DNA of 64,000 nt from Chloranthus sessilifolius (GCA_021018995.1 CM037587.1:60300104-60364103), one strand, 5' to 3'. Shown: positions 1-12,144, counted from the first letter of the stretch. The notes: generated by a model from the letters alone, not told the origin. Numbers and translations are program-made.

Positions 1-2108
1 AAGGAATTCTCGCGAAAAGACTCGGGCATATCGTCTCTCGAATCCGATCTCCATCAACCCAAATCATCGTAGGATTCAATCACGCTCAACTCTAAATCCA
101 TCTTAAATTATTCAGTTATTTCTTAAAAAGAAAACCCTAATTTTTTCTTAAGTTTTGATAAATTTTAGGCCTTAAAAACATAGAAATTAGGCCCAAAATC
201 GATAGGATCGTTTTTCCCAGATTTTCGTGAAATTCGGCCAAACTCTTCAACAGACACAGCCTCGGTATTTTGGCCATAACTTTTTATCCCAAACTCCGAT
301 TAAGACGATTCTTTTTGCGTTGGAAAGCTAATGGAAAAATATACAACTTTCATGTTTTGACCAACTCATGAATCAATCGTCTTGATGGTTAAAAAAATAT
401 GAGAATGTTACATCAAATCGCTCGAGCGAGCTATTATCATCGCTCGAGCGAGGTATCACCGAACTCCGATATTACCTTAGTATTTTAGTCATAACTTTTT
501 ATTCCGAACTCCGATTAAGAAGATTCTTTTTGCGTTGGAAAGCTAATAGAAAAAAATACAACTTTCATGTTTTGACCAACTCATGAATCAATCGTCTTGA
601 TGGTTAAAAAAATATGAGAATGTTACGTCAAATCGCTCGAACGAGCTATTATCATCGCTCGAGCGAGGTATTGCCGAACTCCGACATTGCCTTAGTAGTT
701 TAGTCATAACGTTTTATCCCGAACTCCGATTGAGACGATTCTTTTTGCGTTGGAAAGATAATAGAAAAATCTACAACATTCATGTTTTGACCAACTCATG
801 AATCAATCGTCTTGATGGTCAAAAATATATGAGAATGCTACGTCAAATTCTAGGATTGGCGCAACTTGCCTGTTTTGACTTGTTTTTGAGGAAACACTTA
901 AATAGGTCTATATTATTAGTAATTAGAGTTAATCTTAATGCATGAACGTATATTGTGATGTAGATTGAGGGCGAGAGGCCATCAATAGGACCTTGCTTGA
1001 CTTCGCATTACTCTGAGTTTTGGTAGGAGAATCTCATCTTTACAGTATTTTATTTTAATTCGCATGAATATTTTGAATTAAAATCTTTAAATTTGCATAT
1101 GCCATTGAAATCACATCTGTAAACTGAAATGGATATGAATGACTGAAAATCTAAATCTACCTGAATCCTGAAACCTGAATCTGCTTAAGCTCTGAAAATC
1201 TGAAATCAAGAACCTGAACTATGTATAAGAGACTTGTATCTGATTATATTAGTATCTGCATTTGTTTTATGATTGACCTGAACGACCCCTCAAAAAAATT
1301 CCTGAACAACTTCCTGACACAAGTTTCCCTCATTACGTAGGGGCTTGTTGCATCCTGAAAAAGGGTTCATGAACGACGATGGTAGGTAGGGGTTCCCATC
1401 GGCTATATTCCTGCTCTCGAGATATAGTTTACTCGGGAAGTATTTTAAGTTGAGGATTAAGTCATGAATTACTGAACTTTGCATATAGAAGTTAGAGAAA
1501 CTAAGACATCAAACATCGTGATCTCGTTTCAAAACTGCTTTTCACACATTTAGAAATAAATCTTACATATGATTTCCGCACCTAAATTCGCTTTTATTAT
1601 CTCGCTTATATGTTTGACAAGCTATATTCATATTTGTTTTGAAACCATGTTAGTTAAAGTAAAATGCCGTAGATGTCTTTCTTCATCGAGCTTTGTTGGA
1701 CTATAAGTCAGTGTTCGTGTATTGACGCGGCTATTCGTATCGTGAGACTGATCCTGACTACGTGCCTGAGGAAGAGCTTGAGGTTCCTCCTGAGGAGTTT
1801 TTCCCAGTATAGAACTTACTGATTTTCTTATTTGTGGTGAGAGTTAGACTTGAATTTGTGGGCCCATTTTAGTTGGATACCATAGTTCTATATTTGACAT
1901 TGTTTTCTGTTATGAGCCATGTTTCGATGATGGTCGGCCATCATCGGTGGTTCTTTACTTTTAATTGCTTCCGCATTTATTTTAGCTATGGATATTTATT
2001 GCGCTTTACTCTGATATGTGCCCTGTTTGTCCGACTCATCGTTTATTCGATAGGTTGGCGAACCGGCCTTTCCTATACCTTAGGGATTGGAAAAGTCGGG
2101 TCGTCACA
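1..2108 (+). mobile_element. Chromovirus (Ty3/gypsy) LTR A, 3' portion, cut by window start
   Basis: Non-coding, ending GTCGGGTCGTCACA with no primer-binding site after it, so it is a 3' or solo LTR. The block 850-1040 aligns well with the reverse complement of the solo LTR at 56581-59898, and the block 1690-1800 resembles 6985-7070 in LTR B, which ties all three to one chromovirus group. It contains a three-copy internal repeat (272-850) and a CTGAA-rich degenerate stretch (about 1130-1240). The left end lies outside the window. Small ORFs at 1290-1484 and 1873-2115 have no family features. Confidence 0.6.
272..850 (+). repeat. Three tandem copies of a ~215 bp LTR block with paired palindromes
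   Basis: Copies start near 272, 485 and 702. Each has a core GAACTCCGATT, about 20 bases, then TTGGAAAG (320, 535, 740) and a block ending near GACCAACTCATGAATCAATC. Between copies 1-2 and 2-3 lie two palindromes TCGCTCGAGCGA (418-429, 440-451; 633-644 with one mismatch, 655-666) separated by CTATTATCAT. The same core occurs reversed in LTR E with different palindromes. Confidence 0.85.
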
Positions 2109-2330
2109 TATGTAATAAAAAACTGACCGTCTGATAGGTGCGCTATGATCTCTAGATCCATTTTGTGGAAGATCTAGTTGAAACACGATCTCCATCTTCC
2201 GATCCAAAGCAATCAACGATTTTCAAGGGGTATAACAAGTAAGTGCATTCAGAAAACGCGCCGGCTCGAGCATAGGTACCCAATTTGAACTTATCAAGCG
2301 ACCCAAGTTGGCTGTTGCACATAGTTTAAA
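2109..2330 (+). repeat. Foldback MITE family, right half only
   Basis: Starts TATGTAATAAAAAACTGACC and contains the family signature CTGATAGGTG, then GTGGAAGATC and CGATCTCCATC. Only the right arm is present, abutting the end of LTR A. No coding content. Confidence 0.6.
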
Positions 2331-2689
2331 AGAAAGACTTAGCATTTTGAGGGCCTGTGCCGTGTGAAAACATCATCTAAGCCGTCTAATTTGAAGGCTA
2401 TGATATAAAGATCTGATTTTCCAAAGATTGGCGCAAACTCACTGTCTATCATATTATTCAATTCAGTCAACTATTGAATCAGATGGTAAAGATCATATAT
2501 GGTGCCAACCTTTTTAACCTTAAGATCTTTAGATCATGACCTTGAAATCAAACGGCTTAGATAGTGCTTTCACATAAAACAAGTCACCAAATATTGTCTT
2601 CCCTTTAAACCATGCAAGGGCCAACTTGTGCAAGTAATGGCATTTGATAATGGGCACCTCTGTTTGCACCCACACATTTATTGAATGCA

Positions 2690-3015
2690 CCCATTGATTG
2701 GGTCGGATCAGATGATGAAGACTGTGATTCAACCAGATCTTTCACGCAAAGGATCTCGAGATCACGTCTCACCTATCAGACGATCAGTTTTCAATTCCAT
2801 ATGTCATCGGTCCCCAAAATATGGCCCTTGAATCATATGGTACACATCACACTCAAACGTGATTTTAGGGCCATATTTTGGGGATTTGTGGCATGTGGAA
2901 TAAAAAATTGATCGACTGATAAGTGCGATATGATATCAAGATCCTTTGTGTGGAAGATCGGGGTGAAGCACAATCTCCATCATCTAATCCAACCGAATCA
3001 ATGAGTTTTTGACGT
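2690..3015. repeat. Foldback MITE, nearly complete palindrome
   Basis: The left arm (2690-2830: GATGATGAAGACTGTG, GGATCTCGAGATCA, CCCCAAAATATGGCCCT) is the imperfect reverse complement of the right arm (2865-3010: AGGGCCATATTTTGGGG, ATCAAGATCC, CAATCTCCATCATC). The loop holds ACACATCACACTCAAACGTG. No transposase. The whole element could fold into one hairpin. The superfamily is undetermined because clean target duplications were not identified. Confidence 0.75.
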
Positions 3016-3056
3016 GGTTTTTTGACAGAGGTAGCTTTGATAATCTAGCACCATTT

Positions 3057-3345
3057 ATTCTGGTGATTGGATATTTTGATTACATAGGTCACAAATCCTC
3101 AAAAAAATGACTCTTCAATCATATGACACACATCACGCTCAAACGTTATTCTATGGTCATTGTTTGGGGATTCGTAAAACATGACCATCTGGCATCTGAT
3201 AGGTGAGTCATGATCTCAAGATCCATTTTTGTGAAATATCGTAGTGAAAAACGATCTGCATCATCTGATATGAAATAATAAACGGTTTTCAAGGGATCTG
3301 AAATGTGAGCACTTTAAGAGAATGTGTGAGCACGAATAGGGGTAC
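3057..3345 (+). repeat. Foldback MITE family, left-truncated copy
   Basis: Contains the central loop (ACACATCACGCTCAAACG) and the full right arm (CTGATAGGTG, CTCAAGATCC, ACGATCTGCATCATC). The left arm is mostly missing. Confidence 0.6.
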
Positions 3346-3679
3346 TCCTAAAAATATCACTCCTAAAAATATCGTCTTTCTTTTATACGTGCAACCATAC
3401 AAATCTCGTGTGCAAGCAGTTGTTTTTTCATATTTTGGCAATTTCTCTCTGTCATGAGAAAATTGCTTAATATGGTTATAAAAGGAAAAGTTAGACTTAA
3501 AATTGTTTAGAAAGTCCAATAGAACTAATTTTTATATGTATTAATAAGAGGCATGGGACTATGCAATCGATTGTAAGGTTTATCCCTGCATCCATTTGCA
3601 TTTCCTTTCCACTCTAATATTAATAATCAATTATTAATAAAAATAAGTAGATGATAGGTTTTTAATAATTACTTGAAAT

Positions 3680-4065
3680 GAATAGGAAAGCTCTCAATGC
3701 GCTCAAACGTTCTTTGAAAGCGCCTATATTAAAAACTATTGATTGCGCCGGATTAGATGACGGAGATTGTGTTTCACCCAGATCTTCCAAACAAAAAATC
3801 TTGAGATCATATCATACCTATCGGACGAAAAGTTTTTATTCCACATCTCACAGATCTCCCAAATATGGCCCTAAAATCACGTTTGAGCGTTTGATAGGTG
3901 TGGAATAAAAAATTGACCGTTTGATAGGTGTGACATGATCTTGTGTGGAAGATCAAACTGAAACACGATCTCCATCATCAGATTTGAAGCAATCAATGAT
4001 TTTTAAGGTGTTGCACACATGGGCTCTTTAAGAGAACGCGTGGGAGAGACCAGAGCTACCCAAAT
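3680..4065. repeat. Foldback MITE, full-length diverged copy
   Basis: Both arms are present: left GATGACGGAGATTGTGTTTC and AAAATCTTGAGATCA; right GACCGTTTGATAGGTG and AACACGATCTCCATCATC. Edges may extend through GCTCTTTAAGAGAACGCG at about 4021. The 76-codon ORF inside it is incidental. Confidence 0.65.
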
Positions 4066-4172
4066 GAATATTCTTAGATGTTTCTAATCATTATTATTAG
4101 TTTCAACCATTATTTAGGGTATTATAAGACAGAATGCCACATGGTTAGATTCTAAAACTAAATAACCATAGA

Positions 4173-4358
4173 GAGGGGCTTAGGTGAGCTGGCTAGGTAC
4201 CTGCTTTCAAAAGCAAGAAACTTGAGCTCGAATCCCCTCCCCGCCTTGAGGCCACCCTAGGGATTTATATCCTGTGCTGACCCAGGGTGCGCATGTGTCC
4301 CTGGGATTAAGCGGGTGCTCTAAGAGGCCCGGAAACCCAGGTTATCAAAAAAAAAAAA
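4173..4358 (+). mobile_element. tRNA-derived SINE
   Basis: An internal RNA polymerase III promoter is visible: box A-like TAGGTGAGCTGG at 4181-4192 and box B-like GAGCTCGAATCCC at 4224-4236, 43 bp apart as in tRNA genes. A non-tRNA body of about 120 bp follows and ends in an A-tract (4347-4358). GAGGGGCTT (4173-4181) and GAGGTGCTT (4359-4367) may be a diverged target duplication, although the first overlaps the likely SINE start. Confidence 0.75.
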
Positions 4359-4389
4359 GAGGTGCTTCATTTAATTTTTTTTTAAGGAC

Positions 4390-4544
4390 AATGTTATACA
4401 GTTTTGGTAGACAATTTTGTAGGCAACTTATGTAGCGCGGTGTGATTGGCTGCACACATAATGGGGCCCAAGCACTGCAGCTAGTCACATCACGCCACAT
4501 AAGCTGTCTATAAAATTTTCTATAAAAAATTGTCTATCATTTAT
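4390..4544. repeat. Small palindromic MITE
   Basis: The left arm (about 4390-4452, ending GTGTGATTGGCTGC) mirrors the right arm (about 4478-4544, beginning GCAGCTAGTCACATCACGCC). The AT-rich ends ATTTT..GACAATTTT and AAAATTGTC are also complementary. No ORF. Confidence 0.7.
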
Positions 4545-4619
4545 AATTTTCCTTTTTTTAAAAATTGAATAAATTTATAAATAAATATAAATTTGACTTT
4601 AATTTTAATTTTTAGGAGA

Positions 4620-5061
4620 ACTGTAGGTTGGGAGAGTTGTGTCTGGCATGGTAACCATCTTATAACTTCCTAACATCAACTGACAGATCTTGTGGACGAC
4701 TCGGACATAGTGATCGGGATTGCTTACGCACCAATGGATGCGTGTGAATCTTTGGGACGGCAACCGAAACAACACTACTACCAAGTACCCGAAGAGAAGA
4801 GCCTGAAAAAGATGGAGGTCTTGGTGGAGACGACCAGAGGCGGTATAGGGGTGGGTTGCACGGCGGCGATTGGGAGCGGGTCGTAACTAACTCGCCGAGC
4901 ATTGTTGGTAAACGGAACACTGAGGACTGTAAAAAGACCATGAAAATTGAATGGGCAACAATCAAGTGGTGGATGTTGTACCAGAGATGGAAGAGGAAGT
5001 GGCGGCAACAGTTATAGACCAAACATTGGCATTGGAGGAAACTCCTAAAATTGAGGCAAGT
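4620..5061. other. Unassigned region with overlapping ORFs on both strands
   Basis: Open frames cover 4692-4886 and 4951-5178 (+), and 4660-5124 (-, 154 codons). None shows a domain, repeat or signal that I recognise. The sequence is less AT-rich than its flanks and could be an exon remnant or part of an LTR. Confidence 0.2.
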
Positions 5062-7465
5062 TGTAATGACCCAAAAATGAGAACTCGTGTAGACCATCTC
5101 GATACATGTGCCGACACAGTGCACGGTACTATTCCGGATTTAGAAAACTTCATTAGCATGTGTGTGAATGACACTTAGGTTAGATGTGTGTGGTTCATAA
5201 GGGAACCAAGACTGGTGTGAAACACCCAAGTGTGGTGTTTATGTTTCACTTGAAAATTATTAAGTTATAAGAAGAGGGGTAAAGTTTCTTTCCCTTTTTT
5301 GCCTTGAAAACCTAGAGGAGAGGAAGAAAGAAGGAAGAGAGAAAGAGAGAAAGTTTGTGTGAATGTATGTTAGTGTTCGAGGTTTTGTGCGATCTACAGT
5401 AGAAATCACTCTTGCCATTCTTGTAGATCCGAAGAATGACCTAGAGCGAAAGGGTGTGTAGATGTGTTGGGAAGAAGAGCATTCCCTTTTGGATGAATTG
5501 TTGATCTCCCTCTCAACCTTTCAATTAAAGCTTTGAATATTACAAGAGAGGTGTGGAGAGCATCGCGGTAGGAATCGCGGGAGCGCGAACTCCAAAACCA
5601 TTCCAAAGACATCAAGGGATACTTTCGTCTGACTCCAAAATACATGAGAAATAAATAAGGTAAGATCTTGTGATCTCAAGTAGTTTCATTATGAATTAAT
5701 AGTAATAAATGAGGGCAATTAATGCCTTAAATGTGTTGCATTAATTGTGTATGAGGATTAGATAAGAAGGGGAATGGATAAAAATCCAATTTTAGGAAGA
5801 AACCCCAAAACTGCGAAAGTCGCTCGCGCGACTTTCTTCATCGCTCACGTGACTTTCTTCATCACTCGCGCGACCTTGAGTTGCTTACGCGAGTGGAGCT
5901 TCAGAATAGCCGTGAAAAGAGTGATGAACAGTTCGCTCGCGCACCTGAGATGGGCCTGGAGGATTCGCTTGCGAGACACCAGGCTCGCTCGCACGACTGT
6001 CTCAGGCTAGTGAGCTCAAGAAACACAGACAAGCCACAATCGCTCGAGCGAGCTAGCGCGACTGTGGAGTGCCATATGACCTTTACAAATATTTTAGGCA
6101 TTATTTAACGACCTTTACATACCTTGATATGTAGGTTATTAATTGGAATAGCGCATGAAGATACATGCTCCATTTTTGCGTGATTTAGCATGAACTTCGT
6201 AAGAGGTAGGGGAATTCAATACCATGACCTCCAATATATGAATTGTATAGATGATGTGAATGAGACATGCTTGTGCGTGCATTTGTGAACGAAATACGAA
6301 ATGTGTTAAATGTGATAAGCGTGACATGTAAGTGTGAATGTGAATACGATAAGCAAAACGTGGAGCGTGTGACAAGTAAGCGTGTATGTGAAAATAATGG
6401 GCAACCATGTGAAACTCGAAACCTAACTATAATTAATCGCATTGATCAACTACACGGTGAATAACTATAAGTTAGAATTGTACTACGATTTCAGGTCTCC
6501 GTGAAATGAATCCCCATTGTGTATCTGGTACGACGGAATATTCGTACATTGTGGACCGACCAACTGTCATTATGACACAAGTAGTCCTGTTAACTTAGCT
6601 CAGGGGCTTAGCAATCGTGTAAATTATTTATTGAACGACTGTGGTTCAGGGATTCCCATCGGTATTACTAGGGCTCCCAATTCTATATACGCTTGGGAGA
6701 TTATTTAAGTTAAGTTTTTAAGACGGCTCGAAGCATGTGAATTATAAGAAAATTAGTTACTTAAGAGCATGAGGAATAAGAAACTAAGTAGGTGTGTATG
6801 CACTTCCAATTCTGTCATTTCAAATTCATAACTTTAAGAGTTCAGCTTCAGTATATGTGCTTTAATTTTAGTCATAAGATCTATGCTTTAAAATATGTTA
6901 TGCATGCTAGTAATATTCCTCTATTGAGTTGTTAGCTCACCCTTCAACTATACGTCACAGGTACAGACGCTGAGATAGGCATTGGAGTGGATTCTGGTCG
7001 AGAAGAAGATCCCGATTATGTACCCGAGAAGGAATTGAATCTTCTGCCAGAGGATTGCTTTCTTTAAGAGATTTGTGGATATATATTTTGTGTAAGGCTT
7101 GGTATATCCAACCTTTTTATTTTGGTTTAGAATATTGGATTTTAGAGATATGTATATGGTTATTTTGAACCACTGTTTGAGTGATGATTGTTTATCACCG
7201 GTGGTTCATTTCGATTCTGTCAAGCTTATGGGTCACATAAGGACAGAACCGTCATTTTATCATTTTGTTAGTTGATGTATTATGTTGCGTTCTTTGATAG
7301 AAAGGTTCTAATTGTCATATATATTTATGATGACTCTATCTGTGTCATTAGATTGATCAGCTTTGCTCTACTTCGTGTGGATATACCAAGTGTTCTATAA
7401 GTAAGGGATCGCCTTAACGGGTGATCTGACGATCCGGGTTTCGGGTTAGAAAATCCGGGCTGTCA
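5062..7465 (+). repeat. LTR B, 5' LTR of the truncated chromovirus
   Basis: The right end GGGCTGTCA at 7465 is fixed by the primer site immediately after it. The left end TGTAATGACCC (5062) is inferred from the usual TGTAAY start of such LTRs. No second LTR is available to confirm it. AGTTATAAGAAGAGGGG near 5263 could be the TATA region, followed by a purine-rich leader. The segment 6550-6720 resembles 1330-1460 in LTR A. Confidence 0.5.
5820..6051 (+). repeat. Palindromic motif array in LTR B
   Basis: TCGCTCGCGCGA (5820-5831), TCGCTCACGTGA (5841-5852) and TCACTCGCGCGA (5862-5873) recur at exactly 21 bp. Degenerate relatives follow near 5881, 5933, 5965 and 5985, and a perfect TCGCTCGAGCGA sits at 6040-6051. 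The last is identical to the LTR A palindrome. Confidence 0.8.
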
Positions 7466-7468
7466 TAG

Positions 7469-7481
7469 TCGGTATCAAAGC
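7469..7481 (+). promoter_or_regulatory. Primer-binding site (tRNA-iMet type)
   Basis: TCGGTATCAAAGC starts four bases after the LTR end. It differs at a few positions from the common TGGTATCAGAGC complement of initiator tRNA-Met, the usual chromovirus primer. Confidence 0.7.
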
Positions 7482-7590
7482 TTTAACTTTATAAATTTTT
7501 GACAAATAAACATGTATTCTTAGTTAGAGATTTTGTCAGAGTATAGGGAACGTCTGCTAATGAAACTTTGGTTTCGTGCTTGTAGAACGT

Positions 7591-8948
7591 ATGTCTTTTA
7601 GAGGAAGAGGACGACCAAGGGGTGGTCGTAGATGGAATTTGAGGAGTGGGGACGAGATTCCCAAAAGTTCAAATAGGATTCCAGTTGGTGATAGAGTTGT
7701 TCCGAAAGAGGGGAATCAAGAGAGAAATCAAGAAAGAGAACAACAAAGAAATGAAGAGAGAGAAGAAAGATAGAAGATGGCTCAGGGCATGGAGGGTGTG
7801 GATAATGCCCTGGCTCAATAGAAAAAGTGGCTGGCAACAAGTAATGTTAATCATCATCAGACACCACCTCCACCTCCACCTCAGCCACCAGTTCAACCAT
7901 TGGCATTTATAGAATTTAGAAGAATGCATCCTTCGAGTTTCTTTGGATAAGTGGAACCAGTGGAAGCAGAGAATTGGATAAATGAGATGAAAAAGATCTT
8001 CAGTGTACTGTCATGCACTGAAGATGAGAAAGTCAGATGGGCTGCATTTAAATTAGAAGGGGATGCAGGCCCATGGTGGAAATCGGTGTCGAGAACTAGA
8101 GAGCAGGTGACACCGGGTGCATTATGGACATGGGAGGAATTTCTTGAGGAATTCAATAAGCAATATTTTCCACAACAAGTAAGAGATTAGATGGAGGTAA
8201 ATTTTCTAAACCTCGAACAAGGGAAGATGTCTGTGCGAGAGTAAGGAGTTGAGTTTACAAGATTATCAAGGTTTGCATTGGAGCATGTAGCTTCTGAATG
8301 AATGCAAGGGAAGAAGTTTCCACGCGGATTGAACCAAACATCCGTGATCGAGTTTCAATATTTCAGCTAGAAACATATGGGGCAGTAATGAGTAAAGCCC
8401 TAGTTGCAGAGGAAGAAATTGATGAGTTGTATAAACTCAGAGACCAACAAAATAAGAGTAAGACAGATCAAGGGAGGCCGAATAACTATGAATCGGTGAA
8501 CAAAAAGCCGAGATCTATAGCACTACTCTTGAGACCACTAGCACAATCAAACTACTTTAGGCCACCTTTGCCACCACCAGCGAAGTCTTATCGTCCGCCT
8601 AGTCCTACCTTCATGTTAGGGGCATCAATTACTCAAGGATTTTCACGTGCTACTTCGTTTACCCCTTTGGAGAAGTGTATGCGTTGTGGGAAGTCACATA
8701 AGACTTTTGAATGTCGACGTGGTACGGGTGTGTGCTTTAATTGTGGCAAGATGGGGCACATTATTAGAGATTGCCCAGAGTTGAGGAAAGAAGGGGTGTC
8801 GTCTACCACTACACCTAGTTCTGTAAGAGCTACGAGGTCTACGGTTCAAGGACACGCTTATGCGGTCAATGCTCAGGATGCCCAGACAAATAATGAGATC
8901 ATCCAAGCTGAAAATTTCCTTATAATTATTAATAAAGTTCCATTATGA
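7591..8948 (+). pseudogene. Chromovirus gag (capsid and nucleocapsid), broken
   Basis: It encodes the structural protein that packages element RNA. The first segment (about 7591-7773) is Arg/Glu-rich, starting MSFRGRGRPRGGRR. The retrotransposon gag core follows (7951-8190), with WINEMKKIF, VRWAAFKLEGDAGPWW and FLEEFNKQYFP. The last segment (8298-8948) carries two zinc knuckles: a short CMRCGKSHKTFEC and a canonical CFNCGKMGHIIRDC. The three segments are in different frames or separated by stops (for example at 7771 and 8188). The order and spacing match chromovirus gag, so this is one decayed gene. Confidence 0.8.
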
Positions 8949-9101
8949 AACTTTAGATGAAGAAGGTGCGTAGGTGTAAATGACCTTTTTATTTCCTACT
9001 CACTTTGAAACATTAAGTTGTTATTTCATTCCTAATTGTGTAAATTGCTAAATTTTATCATGCATGGCTGATTACTTAGAATATGTCACAACGTAGGTGC
9101 C

Positions 9102-9310
9102 TTGGACTTGTATAAATGGGACGATTATTATTATTATGAAGCACGAGTTTTGATAGACCCAAGGTCTACTCACTCGTTTGTGACTCCGGGGTTTGTGGGA
9201 AGATTGAAGGTCATTCCAAAGTCATTAGATTTTATGCTAGCTGTGTCGATTCCTATAGGAAATGCAGTAAATATGGATACGTTCTGTCAATTGATCGTGG
9301 TATGAGTTAC
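9102..9310 (+). pseudogene. Chromovirus aspartic protease remnant
   Basis: The peptide reads ARVLIDPRSTHSFVTPGF. This aligns with the protease active site of chromoviruses, where a glycine normally follows D-P; here it is Arg. The ORF stops at 9303, before the flap and C-terminal strands. It lies between gag and RT as expected. The missing glycine and truncation imply no activity. Confidence 0.65.
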
Positions 9311-9344
9311 ATTCCATCCACCATGAGAGAAGTCATTTTGATTC

Positions 9345-11155
9345 GTGGGTGACAAAGCTAAGGTTACACCCCTCATCTCCGCAATACGAGCCAATCATTT
9401 GATGAGAAACAGTTGCAATAGATGCCTTGTGTTCTTAAAAGAACAACGAGAGGAGAAAAATGACATCCCCAAGATTTCGGTAGTTTGTGAATTTGTCGAT
9501 GTGTTTCCTGAAGAACTACCAGGATTACCACTGGATAAGAAAGTGGAGTTCGCTATTGACTTAGCTCCAGGCATGGAGCCATTGTCGAAAGCTCCTTACC
9601 GGATGGCTCTAGCTGAGTTAAAAGAGCAGCTGCAAGAGATCGTAGATAAAGGGTTCATAAGACCAAGTGTTTCTCCCTGGGGAGCACCAGTCTTATTTGT
9701 CAAAAAGAAGGACTGATCGATGAGATTATGCATCGATTATCGTCAGTTGAACAAATTGACAATCAAGAATCGATATCCGCTTTCAAGGATCGATGATCTG
9801 TTTGATCAATTACAAGGAGCAGGGTTCTTTTTGAAGATTGATTTGAGATTCGATTTTCACCAATTGAAAGTCAAGGTCGAAGACATTTAGAAGATGGAAT
9901 TCAGAACTAGATATAGGCATTATAAATTTCTGGTGATGCCTTTTGGCTTAACTAATGCACCAGCTTCTTTCATATCTCATGAATAGGGTGTTCAAGCCAC
10001 ATCTTGACACGTGTGTGGTAGTATTTGTGGATGACATCCTTATCTACTCAAGGACAAAGGAAGAGCATGAACAACCTCTACAAATTACATTGCAGACATT
10101 GCGAGAACACCAGCTATATATCAAGCTTAGAAAATGCGAATTCTAGTTAGAACATGTGAGCTTTTTGGGGCATATTGTCTCTGAAGCAGGTATCACAGTA
10201 GATCCAGCTATGATAGAGGCCGTGGTACAATGGGAGTAATCTAAGACGGTCACAGAGGTGAGAAGTTTTCTACGTTTGGCTAGGTACTACAGAAGGTTTG
10301 TAGAAGGATTTTCTAAGCTTTCCGGTCCGCTTACACAACTGACAAGGAAGAATGCGAAGTTTGAATGGATCGATTCATGCGAGAAAAGTTTTTAAGAGCT
10401 TAAGAAGAGGTTTACTTATGCACCAGTGCTTGCCATTCCAATCGGCATTGGAGGATTTGTGGTGTTTAGTGATGGGTCACATAGCAGGCTAGGCTGTGTG
10501 CTAAACCAAAACTAGAAGGTCATTGCCTATGGATCAAGACAGCTCAAGGATCATGAAAATAATTATCCTACACACGACCTAGAACTTGCTGCGGTGATTT
10601 TTGCACTAAAGATATAGAGACACTATCTATATGGAGAGACCTTTCAGATTTTTACTGATCATAAGAGCCTTAAGTACTTATTCACATAAAAGGAATTGAA
10701 TATGAGGCAGCGCAGATGGATCGAGTTTCTCAAAGATTATGATTGCTCTATTTCATAACACCCCAGGTAAGGCAAATGTCATAGCAGATGAGTTAAGTCG
10801 GAAGAGTTCAACGCAGTTAGCAAGCCTTGTGTTGGGATTGCATCGATGGAAACTTTTAGAAGATATGTCACTTTACGTCGCAAAGATAGAGGTGGAAACG
10901 TCAGGAGCTTTAATAGCAGATATTGTTATCCGATCTACCGTGTATGATAATGTGTATGAGCTACAGTTGAAAGACAAAGAGTTAGTGAAGATCAGGCAGG
11001 ATGTAATTGATGGTACTAGATCAGATTTCTCCATCTTGGAGGATGGATCGTTGTTATTTAGAGGGCGTCTTTATATACCGACCGATGCCGACCTACGGCA
11101 TAATATTTTGAAAGAGGCACACTAATCAGTCACAGAATTTACCATTTTATCACCC
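9345..11155 (+). pseudogene. Chromovirus RT-RNase H with start of integrase, multiple stops
   Basis: Read through its stops, this is a continuous polymerase. The entry segment CEFVDVFPEELPGLPL precedes the RT fingers SPWGAPVLFVKKKD (near 9690). Next come [33 protein letters not shown] (9935) and the catalytic box [10 protein letters not shown] (10020). The RNase H part has FSDGSHSRLGCVL (10465) and IFTDHKSLKYLF (10650). The final segment, ending RHNILKEAH, is the integrase zinc-binding entry, where homology ends. At least eight in-frame stops (9715, 9890, 10144, 10239, 10394, 10516, 10616, 10687) interrupt it, most at places where Gln or Trp is usual. Confidence 0.85.
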
Positions 11156-11737
11156 TTAACTTAGTGATGTTGGGACTTAGTTTTCTATTAATAAGTTGAT
11201 GATATGGAGATATTAAAGATAAGCAGTAAAAGAAAGTTTTAATGTTAATCTTTGTCAAAGTGAACCCAAAAGATCATTAAAAAGACAATTAAGTGTAAAA
11301 AGCCAATTCGCCGCTACTGAAGGATGGAAAATTGTGTTTTACGATTCTACAGACGATTGAGCGTTACTACTGAAGAACTATAGGAAATCGTAATTTACGA
11401 TTCTTCAAAAAGAAGTATAGAAGGAAAGCGAGGAATTATAATTTAGAAAATCGTCCAGTCTAGTAAAGAAGCTATGAAAGATAGGAAGTCATGATTGACG
11501 ATTTTCCATAAAAGAAAAGAAAAGAAAAGAGATAATTGTTATCTACGATTATGATCATAGAAGTTTTCATATTACTGTTGCTGATGCTGATCACGTGAGA
11601 ATTTCTACCGCCATATACAAAAATAGAAGAAATTTTGAATTAGAAGTTTCACTAATCACGAATCTGGGAAATTGATGAGGAAGAATATTAAAGGGACTCG
11701 GCTACTAAAATAAGTAAAGAACATTCTTGAAGCATAT
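11156..11737. repeat. Non-coding spacer with a palindromic motif cluster
   Basis: There is no coding content. AATCGTAATTTACGATT (11386-11402) is a near-perfect palindrome. Related half or full sites occur at 11324-11347, about 11445, 11489-11508 and 11531-11555. It is likely a fragment of another LTR whose edges I cannot define. T1 begins right after it. Confidence 0.5.
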
Positions 11738-12144
11738 TGTAGACACCCAAATTTGGCCCAAGGCCCGATCAGTTTGTACTCCGAGAGAGATGTACCTCTG
11801 TGCTTCCGATGGCACCCCTGAACCCTTAGGAATCGCTCTGAATCCTTAAGAACCTACCCAAACCTTTAGGAATCACCCTGAACCCTTTTAGAACCATTCC
11901 CCCAACCCTTAGAGATCACCCCTAAACCCTAGGATCCCTTCCTAGACCCAACTTGAACCCTTCTGAGCAATTGATGGGAGGAGAGCTACAAAATTTTACA
12001 TAGACTACTGCTGAGGATGAGCCACATACCATTGGAAAGAGGACTTCTCCAGCTTTCCAGCAAGCTAAAGATCACTCAATTTGGATTCATAGTTCAAACG
12101 TTATGGCCGATTGAATGTTTACATCAAATCATTACTTTTGCTTA

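Larger units (their letters stand above)
5062..11155 (+). mobile_element. 3'-truncated chromovirus (Ty3/gypsy): 5' LTR, gag, pro, RT, RNase H
   Basis: The order is LTR, primer site, gag with zinc knuckles, aspartic protease, RT, RNase H and the very start of integrase, as in Tekay/Del-type chromoviruses. Homology stops at about 11155, inside the integrase zinc-binding region. The rest of integrase, any chromodomain and the 3' LTR are missing. Many in-frame stops make it non-functional. Confidence 0.8.
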
